A stretch of DNA of 64,000 nt from NCBI GenBank assembly GCA_003141895.1, contig PLNT01000026.1, positions 23,621-87,620 on the forward strand. Direction: 5' to 3'. The notes under the pieces were generated by a model, which worked only from the letters and a program-made list of their open reading frames with translations, searched no databases and was not told the DNA's origin. This document shows positions 1 through 8,633 of the stretch, piece after piece (positions within the stretch are counted from its first letter, which is position 1; each line of letters opens with the position of its first letter). This stretch comes from Bacteroidales bacterium (GTDB lineage: Bacteria; Bacteroidota; Bacteroidia; Bacteroidales; VadinHA17). Made by a program: the position numbers and the translations under genes.

Positions 1-186
1 AAAACCGGTAAAGTTCCGGGTGCGAAAAATATAGATGATGTAAGAAAATTCTATGAGGAAAAGGTGCCAATGAAAAGAGGATGTAAACTGGAAGATGTGA
101 TGAAGGCACTTCTCTATATTATTGATCAGGAATATGAAACAGGACAGGCTGTTCCGGTGACCGGTGGACAGGTGATGTTGGGGTAG
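1..186 (+). CDS. Short-chain dehydrogenase/reductase, C-terminal end (partial)
   Basis: The window opens inside this gene; only the last 61 codons are visible, ending in TAG. The tail (VPMKRGCKLEDV near residue 22, then ETGQAVPVTGGQVMLG) is typical of the C-terminus of classical SDR oxidoreductases, where TGG...M/L follows the last beta strand. The cofactor site and the catalytic Ser-Tyr-Lys lie upstream of the window. From memory, close Bacteroidota relatives are called sorbitol-6-phosphate 2-dehydrogenase-like. The downstream polyol and ketose genes on the same strand agree, but the substrate is inference. The 150 bp to the next gene is G-rich repeat-like sequence without an obvious terminator. 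Confidence 0.75.
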   Translation, partial: KTGKVPGAKNIDDVRKFYEEKVPMKRGCKLEDVMKALLYIIDQEYETGQAVPVTGGQVMLG

Positions 187-336
187 GAAGTTCAGAGTGC
201 AGGGTTAAAAGCACAGGGCACGGGGCGCGGGGCTAAGGGCTAAGTTAAAACAATCCTTTGTGTTCCTTTGTGATAATAAATACTCAGTTGAAATCCCCTC
301 CTGGGAGGGATAAGCGGATTTTTAAGTTGAAAAACA

Positions 337-1608
337 ATGAATTATATGAAGACAAAAGCTGTCAGGATTTATGGGAAGAGAGATCTCCGTCTGGAAGAAT
401 TTGATCTCCCTGAATTACAAGATGATGAGATTCTTGCCAGTGTAGTTTCCGACAGTATTTGCATGTCGTCACATAAAGCAGCTCTCCAGGGGGCGGACCA
501 TAAGCGCGTTCCTGTTGACATTCATATTAATCCAACAATTATCGGTCATGAGTTTGCCGGGACACTCCTTGAAGTTGGTAAAAAGTGGCAGCACAAATTC
601 AAAGCCGGACAAAAATATTCGATTCAGCCTGCAATGAGCCAGACGGGCACTCTGAATGCACCGGGTTATTCATACAGGTTCATCGGCGGGGATGCAACCC
701 ATATTATTATTCCTTCTCTAGTGATGGAAGCCGATTGCTTGCTTCCTTATGACGGTGAAGCTTTCTTTCCTGCCTCGCTTTCAGAACCAATGTCATGCAT
801 AATAGGTGCGTTTCATGCCAGTTATCATACACCCCCCGGAACATACATACATAATATGGGAATCCGTATAGGAGGAACGATGGCTATCCTCGCAGGTGTG
901 GGTCCAATGGGACTTGGAGCAATTGATTATGCTTTGCATCAGGACGGGAAACCCGGACTTCTGGTTGTTACAGATGTCGATGAGAACCGGCTATTAAGAG
1001 CCTCTACCATCTTTACTCCTGAACATGCTGAAAAAGAGGGTGTTCGATTAATTTATGTAAATACCAGCCGTATGAATGATCCGGCAAAATATTTGCTTGA
1101 TCTTACTGGAATTAAAGGATTCGACGATGTTTTTATTTTTGCACCTGTCAAACAGGTAATCGAACTAGGTGATGCCATTCTCGGTTTTGACGGATGTCTT
1201 AACTTTTTTGCTGGTCCTGTGAATCCGGAATTTAAGGCTGAATTCAATTTCTACAATGTCCATTATGCCTTTACGCATGTGATGGGCACTTCAGGTGGTA
1301 ATACTGAAGATATGAGAGAATCTTTAAAACTAATGGGAGAAGGAAAGATAAATCCGGCCATTATGATCACTCATGTCGGGGGACTAGATTCTGTTGTTGA
1401 AACAACGTTGAATCTGCCTCAGATTCCCGGTGGAAAAAAACTGATTTACACGAATATATCAATGCCGCTGACAGCTCTTTCCAAACTTGAGGAGTTGGGA
1501 CAGAAGGATTCATTTTATTCAGGACTTCACAATATTGTTTCAAAAAACGATTATATCTGGTCAATTGAAGCTGAGAAGTATCTTCTTGCCAATGCGAAAC
1601 CTATTTGA
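337..1608 (+). CDS. Medium-chain zinc dehydrogenase, L-sorbose-1-phosphate reductase (SorE)-like
   Basis: This 423-residue protein is a medium-chain dehydrogenase of the SorE type, which interconverts a keto-sugar phosphate and a polyol phosphate with NAD(P)H. Visible features are a putative catalytic zinc Cys42, the GHE motif at 70-72 and the Rossmann motif GVGPMG at 187-192. The four-cysteine structural zinc lobe of classical alcohol dehydrogenases is absent, as in SorE proteins. The start is ATG at 337; a second ATG three codons later is equally possible. It follows an SDR tail and precedes a PfkB kinase and a sorbitol dehydrogenase-like gene, so the set looks like polyol/ketose catabolism. 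Family call fairly sure; exact substrate unknown. Confidence 0.75.
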   Translation: MNYMKTKAVRIYGKRDLRLEEFDLPELQDDEILASVVSDSICMSSHKAALQGADHKRVPVDIHINPTIIGHEFAGTLLEVGKKWQHKFKAGQKYSIQPAMSQTGTLNAPGYSYRFIGGDATHIIIPSLVMEADCLLPYDGEAFFPASLSEPMSCIIGAFHASYHTPPGTYIHNMGIRIGGTMAILAGVGPMGLGAIDYALHQDGKPGLLVVTDVDENRLLRASTIFTPEHAEKEGVRLIYVNTSRMNDPAKYLLDLTGIKGFDDVFIFAPVKQVIELGDAILGFDGCLNFFAGPVNPEFKAEFNFYNVHYAFTHVMGTSGGNTEDMRESLKLMGEGKINPAIMITHVGGLDSVVETTLNLPQIPGGKKLIYTNISMPLTALSKLEELGQKDSFYSGLHNIVSKNDYIWSIEAEKYLLANAKPI

Positions 1609-1654
1609 AGGCTAGGAATTAGTTAAAACAATCAGCATTCCTTTTCTTCATTTT

Positions 1655-1732
1655 ACCCCCTTTCAATTTCCCCCAAGGGGGAAAGGTATTGTTCACTCCT
1701 TCCCCCGTGGGGGAAGGTTGGGAAGGGGGTAA
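1655..1732. repeat. Intergenic G/C-tract palindromic repeat
   Basis: This element is bounded by acccccttt and aagggggtaa and contains two inner palindromes, ttcccccaagggggaa and ccttcccccgtgggggaagg. A near copy lies at 17095-17190. It sits between convergent genes (SorE-like on + and PfkB kinase on -), so its hairpins could help end transcription from both sides. That role is inference. Confidence 0.7.
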
Positions 1733-1775
1733 TTTCCTGAAAAAGCAATTTCACTGTTATTCAGAGGTCTATGAC

Positions 1776-2699
1776 CTATTTGGTTTTCACTTCGTCTGCA
1801 AATTCCAGGGAAATATAATTCTCATATGACAGGCATACATTTGTAGCAAAATCAACACCCATGGAAATTACTTTTGCCCAATTCTCCTCACCCATTCCAT
1901 CAAGCTGATCCGATGTTATTTTATTCAAATAGATTGATGCCATCATTCCAGCATTGAAATTATCGCCCGCACCAATTGTACTGAGAGGTTTAATAGCCTT
2001 AACTCCAAATTTTCCTTTATAGCTGATTGTCCGTACATAAACCCCTTCCGAGTTGGCAGTATAAACAAGACAGTTGCAATATTTCTTAACTACATTCCAT
2101 GCCTCGTCAGGTGTATTTGCCCCGAATATGTTTTTAAAATCTTCATTTGAACCTCTGATTAACTTTGCAGTTTGCATATTCTCAATTATCATCGGCATAA
2201 GCTTTTCAAGATCAGAAGAATGTGTAGGTCTGAAATTCGGGTCATAGATCACAATCGCATCATTTGCTTTTGCTTTTCTTATCAGTTCCAGGAATTTCTT
2301 CCTTATTTCTGTGGTTATGGCATAAATAGAGCCACATAAAATGATATCATCCTTCCTGAGTTCAGGAAATTTGATGTTCAACCGTTTTTCAGGATAGTCC
2401 TGGTAAAAAGTGTAACTCGCATCATTCTTCTCGTCGAGAAAAGCCAGTGCAAGTTTTGTTTTACCTTCTTTATAATGATCTACATAATCTGTTCCGACTC
2501 CGTTTTCAGTTAGAAAACTATCGATTATCGTACCAACATTGTCACCTGCATACTCACTTATAAAGGAAACGGGTAAGCCGATTCTACCAAGTGAAACGGT
2601 GCTGTTAAGCATTGCTCCACCAGCTTTTGCGGCTTGCGGCTGCTCATTTTTGAAAATAATGTCAAAAACTGTTTCTCCTATACCGTAAATTTTTCTCAT
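1776..2699 (-). CDS. PfkB-family carbohydrate kinase (fructokinase-like)
   Basis: This 307-residue ribokinase/PfkB-fold sugar kinase uses ATP to phosphorylate a sugar hydroxyl. The N-terminal glycine motif AGGAMLNSTVSLGRIG starts near residue 26, and the C-terminal PfkB signature STIGAGDNFNAG carries the catalytic base Asp246. I placed the start at ATG 2699 because the family normally begins MxKIxGIGE; the frame stays open upstream to 2816, but that extension is unlike the family and covers the spacer repeat. It is divergent from the sorbitol dehydrogenase-like gene at 2807 and convergent with the SorE-like gene. With these neighbours it may phosphorylate fructose or another ketose made by the dehydrogenases; the substrate is inferred. 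Confidence 0.85.
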   Translation of the reverse strand: MRKIYGIGETVFDIIFKNEQPQAAKAGGAMLNSTVSLGRIGLPVSFISEYAGDNVGTIIDSFLTENGVGTDYVDHYKEGKTKLALAFLDEKNDASYTFYQDYPEKRLNIKFPELRKDDIILCGSIYAITTEIRKKFLELIRKAKANDAIVIYDPNFRPTHSSDLEKLMPMIIENMQTAKLIRGSNEDFKNIFGANTPDEAWNVVKKYCNCLVYTANSEGVYVRTISYKGKFGVKAIKPLSTIGAGDNFNAGMMASIYLNKITSDQLDGMGEENWAKVISMGVDFATNVCLSYENYISLEFADEVKTK

Positions 2700-2751
2700 T
2701 TGTAACAAGATTAAAAACAAGTTATGTCGTGAATTTAGTAATTTTATTTCT

Positions 2752-2775
2752 CGCAAAGACGCAAAGACGCAAAGA
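2752..2775. repeat. Three tandem cgcaaaga 8-mers
   Basis: Three perfect head-to-tail copies of cgcaaaga lie in the 107-bp gap between the divergent kinase and dehydrogenase genes. It resembles the CACAAAG-type repeats at 6968-7052 and 19854-19934. No function is visible. Confidence 0.7.
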
Positions 2776-2806
2776 ACATTATATTTGTTAAGATTAAAAA
2801 TGTGAT

Positions 2807-3841
2807 ATGAAAGCAATGATGCTGACCGGAATCAGGATGATGGAAATGAGGGATATTCCTGAACCGCGGGTTATTAATCCGAATGATGTTAAAATTAAGA
2901 TGTCTGTTCTGGGAATCTGCGGATCGGATATACACTATTATACCCAGGGGCAGATAGGATCACAGAAGGTTCAATATCCATTTACTGTGGGGCATGAAGG
3001 AGCCGGTGTCGTTGTTGAAACGGGTAAATCAGTCAAAAGAGTAAAAACGGGCGATCATATTGCAATTGATCCGGCAATGCCGTGCTGGGAGTGTGATCAA
3101 TGTCTTTCAGGCAGGCATCATACTTGCCGTAAACTTCGTTTTCTTGGTTGTCCGGGGCAGGCAGAAGGATGTCTTATGGAATATATTGTAATGCCTGAAG
3201 AAAGCTGCTTCCAGCTCACAGGAAAACTTACTTTTGATAATGGATCTATCTCCGAACCTCTTGCTATAGGGGTGTACGCCGTAAAAAAAGCGGGGAATAT
3301 AAAAGGGATTAACATTGGCATATTCGGATACGGGCCGATAGGGATGAGCACAATGCTCGCCTTAAAGGTTAGTGATGCCAATAATATCTATATAACTGAT
3401 TTAATAGACGAACGCCTGTCAATAGCCGCAAAAGAAGGTGCAGTTTTATGCGCAAATCCTCTGAAAGAAAATATTCAGGAAAAAATCAGGCAGATAGAAC
3501 CGTTGGGTCTCGATCTGGTTTTTGAATGTTGCGGAAAGCAGGAAGCTTTTGATCAGGCTATTGAAATACTGAAACCAGGAGGGAGCCTAATTGTTATCGG
3601 GATCCCTGAATTTGATAACTGGTCGATGAATGTTGAATTAACCAGACGGAAAGAAATTTCTCTTCAATTCATTAGAAGACAGGTGGATTGCGTTGAAGAC
3701 ACACTTGAAATGATGAAAAACGGATCTATCTCTATTGATAACATGGTAACACATCGTTTCCCTTTCGAAAAAACTAAAGAGGCTTTTGATCTTGTTGCCG
3801 GCTATAATGACGGGGTCATGAAAGCAATGATAGATTTCTAG
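2807..3841 (+). CDS. Zinc-dependent polyol dehydrogenase (sorbitol/xylitol dehydrogenase-like)
   Basis: This 344-residue medium-chain alcohol dehydrogenase should oxidise a sugar alcohol to a ketose with NAD+. Catalytic zinc residues are Cys38 (GICGSD) and His63-Glu64 (GHE). The structural zinc lobe is complete with Cys93, Cys96, Cys99 and Cys107, and the dinucleotide fold has GYGPIG at 174-179. Length and motifs match sorbitol/L-iditol dehydrogenases. ATG at 2807 gives the expected MKAMMLTG beginning. It is transcribed away from the PfkB kinase, so polyol oxidation to a ketose followed by phosphorylation is a reasonable pair of steps. Which polyol is used cannot be read from the sequence. 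Confidence 0.82.
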   Translation: MKAMMLTGIRMMEMRDIPEPRVINPNDVKIKMSVLGICGSDIHYYTQGQIGSQKVQYPFTVGHEGAGVVVETGKSVKRVKTGDHIAIDPAMPCWECDQCLSGRHHTCRKLRFLGCPGQAEGCLMEYIVMPEESCFQLTGKLTFDNGSISEPLAIGVYAVKKAGNIKGINIGIFGYGPIGMSTMLALKVSDANNIYITDLIDERLSIAAKEGAVLCANPLKENIQEKIRQIEPLGLDLVFECCGKQEAFDQAIEILKPGGSLIVIGIPEFDNWSMNVELTRRKEISLQFIRRQVDCVEDTLEMMKNGSISIDNMVTHRFPFEKTKEAFDLVAGYNDGVMKAMIDF

Positions 3842-3920
3842 TAATCCTCCTTCCAAACTACGAAGAAATCCATGATACTGCAACTATGATAAGGAGTTTA
3901 GCCTTCCAAAACTTCATGAC

Positions 3921-4088
3921 AACTTCGGGGGATTCCTCATTTCGCTTCGCTTCATTCGGAATGACATTAATTAATGGTTATAAAAGGGGGTAGAGTTGGC
4001 GATTTGCTGAGCAAATCGCCAACTCTACCCCCTTTTACCACCACCAAATGATCTGTCATCCTGAGCGTAGCGAAGGATCTCCGGGTGG
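3921..4088. repeat. Composite palindromic element, copy 1 (168 bp)
   Basis: Outer imperfect inverted arms (about 3921-3965, ggggattcctca...ggaatgac; and about 4054-4088, gtcatcctgag...ggatctccgg) flank a perfect 57-nt palindrome at 3981-4037. The palindrome centre is gatttgctgagcaaatc around a single unpaired G at 4009. A second element with the same architecture and core lies at 29921-30085 (165 bp). The right end is 23 bp from the truncated end of the DUF5060 fragment at 4111. It looks like a small non-autonomous mobile or REP-like element; no transposase is nearby. Confidence 0.75.
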
Positions 4089-4110
4089 TTTAAACTTAAC
4101 TTCAGTGTGG

Positions 4111-4422
4111 TCAATTTAATTGTTGAGGAAGACATATATTCCCAATTACCGGAGGGAGTGTGAAATTTACACACCATTCAGATCCTCCGTTCCAGAAACC
4201 AATTACCGTAATTTCTCTTTTAATGCCATCTTCACCTGTTCCCTTAAAAGTTACTTTTAACAAATCCCCATTTTTTGTCAAAGGGATATCTTTATATGGA
4301 TTTGAATAACTTTCCCCTGATCTGAATGAAAGTGTATATACTTCCCATGGATGGATTATTTGACCATTTACCGCAACAACTGTCAGTGCTAATATGGTCA
4401 GAAAAAGCATTTTGAGTTTCAT
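4111..4422 (-). pseudogene. Secreted DUF5060-like N-terminal fragment
   Basis: This 103-residue frame begins with a signal peptide (about residues 1-20, ending VNG-Q). It continues with a recognisable DUF5060-type beta-sandwich: HPWEVYTLSF, then SYSNPYKDI, then VIGFWNGGSEWCVNF. In full-length proteins this domain lies N-terminal to a DUF4038/apiosidase-like (GH140-type) barrel. Here the frame stops soon after the point where the domain normally continues, and no barrel follows on this strand. The truncated end faces the composite palindrome ending at 4088. I therefore read it as the 5' remnant of a glycoside hydrolase gene; a stand-alone small secreted protein is the alternative. It is divergent from the beta-helix enzyme at 4568. 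Confidence 0.6.
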
Positions 4423-4475
4423 AGACCTAATGTTTATTGGTAATCAATTAATGTATATATCTTATCTGATTATTG

Positions 4476-4498
4476 TGATTATTGTTTGAAAATAATCA
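4476..4498. promoter_or_regulatory. Inverted repeat in divergent promoter region (possible operator)
   Basis: Eight-bp arms (tgattatt and aataatca) surround a 7-nt spacer, in the 145-bp gap between the divergent DUF5060 fragment and the beta-helix enzyme gene. Size and position suit an operator, but nothing identifies a regulator. Confidence 0.3.
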
Positions 4499-4556
4499 AT
4501 TTTTATTATTCCGTGGTGTCTAAATTACTCCTAAATTAGGATCAACTTAAACCCGG

Positions 4557-4562
4557 GGAGGA
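4557..4562 (+). promoter_or_regulatory. Strong Shine-Dalgarno (ggagga) before the beta-helix enzyme
   Basis: ggagga lies 5 nt before the ATG at 4568. Most genes in this window lack such a site, as is usual for Bacteroidota, so it is notable and supports this start. Confidence 0.5.
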
Positions 4563-4567
4563 ATTAT

Positions 4568-5950
4568 ATGAAATCCACATCCAGATACATTCAATTTATA
4601 TTTTTTTTACTAGTCATTAGCTTAACATTTATTACTAATGCGTCGGCTACCATTGTCGTTTATCCTGCACCTCCGGGATTAAAAACCAGCTCTGACTTTA
4701 CATTGAAAGCTAATGACACTCCGGTTTGGATTGAGAAGATCGGCAGCATAATGAAAGCTTTCAGTTACAGCTTATATTCAGGAAGGGAAATGGAGGATCT
4801 GAATGTCGCTAATTTTTCGTGTTCAGGTATTGTAACTATACGAATCAGTACAGCAGCTAAGATCAATTCATTTGTGATCCGTCCGAAAAGCCTCAAAATA
4901 CAGGCTACTGTAAAAGGTAATGAACTCATTTTTACAATTCCTGGTCCGCAGAAGCTCTATATCGAAATAAACGGACTGCCTCATCTGGCTGTTTTTGCGA
5001 ATCCGATGGAAATCAACGCTCCAAAAAAGGGTGATCGTGATGTTATATATTTTGGTCCGGGAACATATTCTCAGGATTCTGTTGACCTTAATAGTAACCA
5101 GACATTATATATTGCAGGAGGAGCAGTTTTAAAAGCAAATATAAGGGGAAGGAATCTCCATAACGTAAAAATTTCAGGTCGTGGAATTCTGCAGGGAAAT
5201 GTAGAAATATCAGGTACAACAGATCTCGAGGTCAGTGGTATTTTTATCCGCAATACAAAAGGATGGACTAACACACTGACTGACTGTCACAATTGTACAT
5301 ATACTAATGTGAAGATATTCAGCTACGAAGCCATCTATTCAGTTGATGGTATTGATGTTGTTTCATGTACTGATTTCAAAATCGACGACTGCTTCATGCG
5401 CTGCCGCGATGACTGTGTCGCAATCAAATCAGATGACAGAAGTCTTCATACAGATTCGATATTTGTATCACGCTGTGTAATGGTTGGCTGGGCATGCAGC
5501 GATGGTGTAACATTAGGTTTCGAGTTGAATGGAAGAACCGTTGAAAACATTTTTGTAACAGATTGTGACATTCTCTATGCAAGAGGTGGAGGAAGGACTG
5601 AAGGTCACTCAGGATTCAGTATTGTATGTGATGGACCTGCCCAGGTACAAAATGTACATTTTGAAGATATCAGAATTGAAGAAAATGTTGAATTTAAAAA
5701 CCTCGAGTTTATAGTTACTGACGGAACTCTTTATGGTACAGACCCTCCGGGACATATAAAAGGTGTATTTCTCAAAAACATTCAATGGGAGAATCCGGGT
5801 AAGCCATTTATACTCTCTGGCTTCTCTCATGATAACCTGGTAGAAGACATTACTTTTGATCACTGCACCGTGGGTGGAAAAGTTCTCACTAGCACAACTG
5901 ATGCCGATTTCCGGGTTAATTCATTTACAAAAAATATCAGATTTAAATGA
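4568..5950 (+). CDS. Secreted beta-helix polysaccharide hydrolase (GH28/GH49-like)
   Basis: This 460-residue protein has a signal peptide (about 1-28, ending TNASA). An N-terminal beta-sandwich of about 120 residues is followed by a right-handed parallel beta-helix of repeated strand-turn units from about residue 158. In the place of GH28 catalytic motifs I see VDGIDV (259-264), RDDCVAIK (Asp281-Asp282) and CSDGVTLG (Ser311-Asp312-Gly313). The paired aspartates are kept, but the GHG histidine motif of polygalacturonases is not obvious, so GH49-type or another beta-helix family fits as well. The likely role is cleavage of a plant or algal polysaccharide outside the cytoplasm. It precedes an exported RraA-like protein and a dehydratase on the same strand. 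Fold call strong, substrate unknown. Confidence 0.7.
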   Translation: MKSTSRYIQFIFFLLVISLTFITNASATIVVYPAPPGLKTSSDFTLKANDTPVWIEKIGSIMKAFSYSLYSGREMEDLNVANFSCSGIVTIRISTAAKINSFVIRPKSLKIQATVKGNELIFTIPGPQKLYIEINGLPHLAVFANPMEINAPKKGDRDVIYFGPGTYSQDSVDLNSNQTLYIAGGAVLKANIRGRNLHNVKISGRGILQGNVEISGTTDLEVSGIFIRNTKGWTNTLTDCHNCTYTNVKIFSYEAIYSVDGIDVVSCTDFKIDDCFMRCRDDCVAIKSDDRSLHTDSIFVSRCVMVGWACSDGVTLGFELNGRTVENIFVTDCDILYARGGGRTEGHSGFSIVCDGPAQVQNVHFEDIRIEENVEFKNLEFIVTDGTLYGTDPPGHIKGVFLKNIQWENPGKPFILSGFSHDNLVEDITFDHCTVGGKVLTSTTDADFRVNSFTKNIRFK

Positions 5951-6026
5951 GTTATTTCATATTCGTCAGAAAGTATACTCAATAATATTAAATATCAAAT
6001 TCTGTAAATAATTTAAAACCTGGGAC

Positions 6027-6959
6027 ATGTGTAAAAAAATCCTCCTTTCTTCACTTTTTATTTTAGCTGGCTATTTTTTATTTGGCCAGAATGTCGGTTC
6101 CTCACCAGAATATATTAAGGCTTTGACCTCCGAATGGAAAGGTGAGAGATTTCCCGACGGAAGACCTAAAGTCTCAGATGCAATTCTCGAAAGACTTAAG
6201 AAAATCTCGATTGAAGAAGCATGGGGCGTTTTGCGTAATAAAGGATTTCAGAACCAGTTCGAAGGTGACTGGACCATTATTCATCCTGACGAAGTTATGA
6301 CCGGGCGTGTCGTAACAGCTCAGTATATGCCGCTGCGACCCGATCTGGAGAAAGTGATCAAGGAACAGGGAAAGATTGAAAACAGGTCACAACATGGTGC
6401 AACCAATTCATGGCCAATAGATATTCTTACAACAGGAGATGTTTATGTAGCTGATTCCTATGGAAAAGTTGCTGATGGTACATTAATAGGCGATAATCTT
6501 GGTAATTCGATATATGCCAAATCACAAAAAGGCGTAATTTTCTATGGATCAGTAAGAGATCAGGAAGGGCTTAATGAGATTAAAGGATTTAACGGGTGGA
6601 TTAAAGGAGAAGATCCTTCTTACATTCAACAGATGATACTTACTTCTATTAATGCACCGATCAGGATAGGACGCGCAACTGTGTTGCCCGGAGATGTAGT
6701 TCTTGCAAAAAAATATGGTATCATTTTCATACCCGCCTATCTGGTTGAAGAACTGGTACTAACGTCAGAATTTACAGAGCTTCGCGATCAGTTCGGTCAC
6801 CAGCGTCTAAGGGAAAAGAAATATCTTGCAGGACAGATTGACAGTGAATGGACAGAAGATATCAAAAAAGATTTTCTCAATTGGTTGAATAATTACCCCG
6901 GCAAACTACCCATGTCAAAAGAAGAACTCGACAAATATCTTAAGGAAAGAAACTATTGA
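6027..6959 (+). CDS. Exported RraA-family protein (putative keto-acid aldolase)
   Basis: This 310-residue protein starts with a Sec-type signal peptide (about 1-20, ending FG-Q), unusual for a family best known in the cytoplasm. The RraA core is clear: GDVYVAD (138-143), GTLIGDNL (151-158), then a strand ending in Arg177-Asp178. RraA-fold enzymes include pyruvate-releasing 4-hydroxy-4-methyl-2-oxoglutarate/oxaloacetate aldolases; others only regulate RNase E. An acidic residue usually expected three positions after the RD pair is Gly181 here, so classical aldolase activity is not assured. The next gene is a Tat-exported enolase-superfamily dehydratase, suggesting a two-step sugar-acid route: dehydration to a 2-keto-3-deoxy acid, then cleavage. 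That pathway is inference. Confidence 0.72.
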   Translation: MCKKILLSSLFILAGYFLFGQNVGSSPEYIKALTSEWKGERFPDGRPKVSDAILERLKKISIEEAWGVLRNKGFQNQFEGDWTIIHPDEVMTGRVVTAQYMPLRPDLEKVIKEQGKIENRSQHGATNSWPIDILTTGDVYVADSYGKVADGTLIGDNLGNSIYAKSQKGVIFYGSVRDQEGLNEIKGFNGWIKGEDPSYIQQMILTSINAPIRIGRATVLPGDVVLAKKYGIIFIPAYLVEELVLTSEFTELRDQFGHQRLREKKYLAGQIDSEWTEDIKKDFLNWLNNYPGKLPMSKEELDKYLKERNY

Positions 6960-6967
6960 GAAAAAAT

Positions 6968-7052
6968 GCCACCAAGGCTCTAAGGCACTAAGCTGCACCA
7001 AGTAGAAATGCTATTTTCCTGGTGATTCTTAGTGTCTTTGTGTCTTGGTGGC
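6968..7052. repeat. Inverted CACAAAG/ACCAAGG-type intergenic repeat
   Basis: The left arm starts gccaccaaggctctaaggc and the right arm ends tgtgtcttggtggc, so the pair can fold into a long imperfect hairpin. Related sequence occurs at 19854-19934 and, in short form, at 2752-2775. It sits between the RraA-like and dehydratase genes without separating their direction. Confidence 0.65.
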
Positions 7053-7092
7053 AATAAATTTCTTTTAAGTCACATTATAAATCAACACGAAA

Positions 7093-8583
7093 ATGAAAAG
7101 CATTTTAAAGCAAATATCAGATAATACAAGAAAAAAGGAAAAATCCTACTCAGAAGCTATTAAAGAAGAAATTATGAATCCTTCAACTTCAAAAGACCGC
7201 AGGAGTTTTCTGAAAAAAGCAGCATTTGGAGGAATCGCTCTTGGAGGATTGATGCATTTATCTTTTGAAGATACAATTGCTCAGACTACATCAAATGTTC
7301 AAAGGTCTTCAAACCCATCAGATCTTAAAATTACTGATATGCGTTATGCTTTAACTGCAGTAATGGGAGGAACCGCCATCATTCGTATTGATACTAATCA
7401 GGGCATATACGGATTAGGTGAAGTCAGGGACGGAGCTGATCCGCGGTATGCATTAATGTTAAAAAGCAGGATACTGGGATTAAATCCATGTAATGTGGAA
7501 CTGATATTTAAGATCATCAGGCAATTCGGAGGGCAGAGCCGTCAGGCAGGTGGTGTGTGTGCCGTTGAAATGGCACTTTGGGATTTATGCGGAAAAGCTT
7601 ACGGAGTTCCGGTGTGGCAGTTATTAGGCGGACGATATCGTGATAAAATTAGATTATATGCCGATACCCCTGAAGCAAAATCGCCTGAAGAACAAAAAAA
7701 ACTTATCAAATATCGTACTGAGGATCAGGGCTACACCTGGCTAAAAATGGATCTATCTGTTTCAGAACTAATTAATATCCCGGGAACTTTAGTGAATCAG
7801 AAGTACTGGATGGAAAACGGTGACCTTAAACAATGGCAGGGTGGATTTATGTCATACGAAAACACAAAACATCCCTTTACACAGATTCAAATTACAGATA
7901 AGGGTCTGGAAGAACTGGCCAGAATAGTAGAAAATATACGTAATCTGATAGGGTATGATATTCCGATTTCTACAGATCATTACGGCCATTTTGATTTAAA
8001 CAATGGAATCCGTCTGGGAAGAGCGCTCGAAAAATACAGATTAGCATGGATGGAAGACATTATATCGTGGGAATTGACTGATCAGTGGAAAACTATGTCT
8101 GATGCGTTGGAGACGCCATTACTCACAGGGGAAGATATTTACCTGCTCAAAAACTTTAAACCACTTCTTGATATTCATGCAATTGACATTGCTCATCCTG
8201 ATCTGGCTACATCTGGTGGTATCCTGGAGACAAAAAGAATTGGTGATTATGCCGAAGAGCTGGGCATTGCAATGGCTATCCATCAGGCCGGAACCCCGGT
8301 TTCATTTATGGCCGATGTGCATTGTGCTGCAGCTACTCAAAACTTTTTAGTCTGTGAGCATCACAGTGTTGATGTGTCATGGTGGGAAGATCTTGTCAAA
8401 ACAACTGATGGCAGACAATTGATTACCAAAGGATTTGCTACCGTGCCTTTATCGGCTCCAGGACTAGGAATTGAGCTTAATGATGATGAAGTTAAGAAAC
8501 ATATAAGCCCTAAGGCAAACGGATATTTTGAGCCGACTCCAGAATGGAATGAAAAGAGATCACACGACAGGCTGTGGAGCTAG
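7093..8583 (+). CDS. Tat-exported enolase-superfamily (mandelate racemase-like) sugar-acid dehydratase
   Basis: This 496-residue protein carries a twin-arginine signal (RRSFLKKAAFGG, Arg36-Arg37) and the two-domain mandelate racemase/muconate lactonising fold. Expected metal ligands are Asp295 (STDHYG), Glu321 (WMED) and Glu347 (TGED). The likely general base is His397 (AIHQAG) paired with Asp370 (HPD), with Lys218 on the other face, the arrangement of aldonate and glucarate-type dehydratases. ATG at 7093 is the first start; an internal ATG at 7174 would put the twin arginines at positions 9-10, more usual for Tat signals. It follows the exported RraA-like gene. Dehydration of a sugar acid such as galactonate or a related acid is likely; the exact acid is not readable. 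Confidence 0.8.
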   Translation: MKSILKQISDNTRKKEKSYSEAIKEEIMNPSTSKDRRSFLKKAAFGGIALGGLMHLSFEDTIAQTTSNVQRSSNPSDLKITDMRYALTAVMGGTAIIRIDTNQGIYGLGEVRDGADPRYALMLKSRILGLNPCNVELIFKIIRQFGGQSRQAGGVCAVEMALWDLCGKAYGVPVWQLLGGRYRDKIRLYADTPEAKSPEEQKKLIKYRTEDQGYTWLKMDLSVSELINIPGTLVNQKYWMENGDLKQWQGGFMSYENTKHPFTQIQITDKGLEELARIVENIRNLIGYDIPISTDHYGHFDLNNGIRLGRALEKYRLAWMEDIISWELTDQWKTMSDALETPLLTGEDIYLLKNFKPLLDIHAIDIAHPDLATSGGILETKRIGDYAEELGIAMAIHQAGTPVSFMADVHCAAATQNFLVCEHHSVDVSWWEDLVKTTDGRQLITKGFATVPLSAPGLGIELNDDEVKKHISPKANGYFEPTPEWNEKRSHDRLWS

Positions 8584-8633
8584 GTGACAATGTCCGATAA
8601 ATATTTTTAAGTAAAGCTGCCTACATCTAAAGC

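Noticed and set aside
2700..2816. N-terminal extension of the PfkB kinase
   Set aside because: Covers the intergenic repeat and overlaps the divergent gene start; the family begins at 2699.
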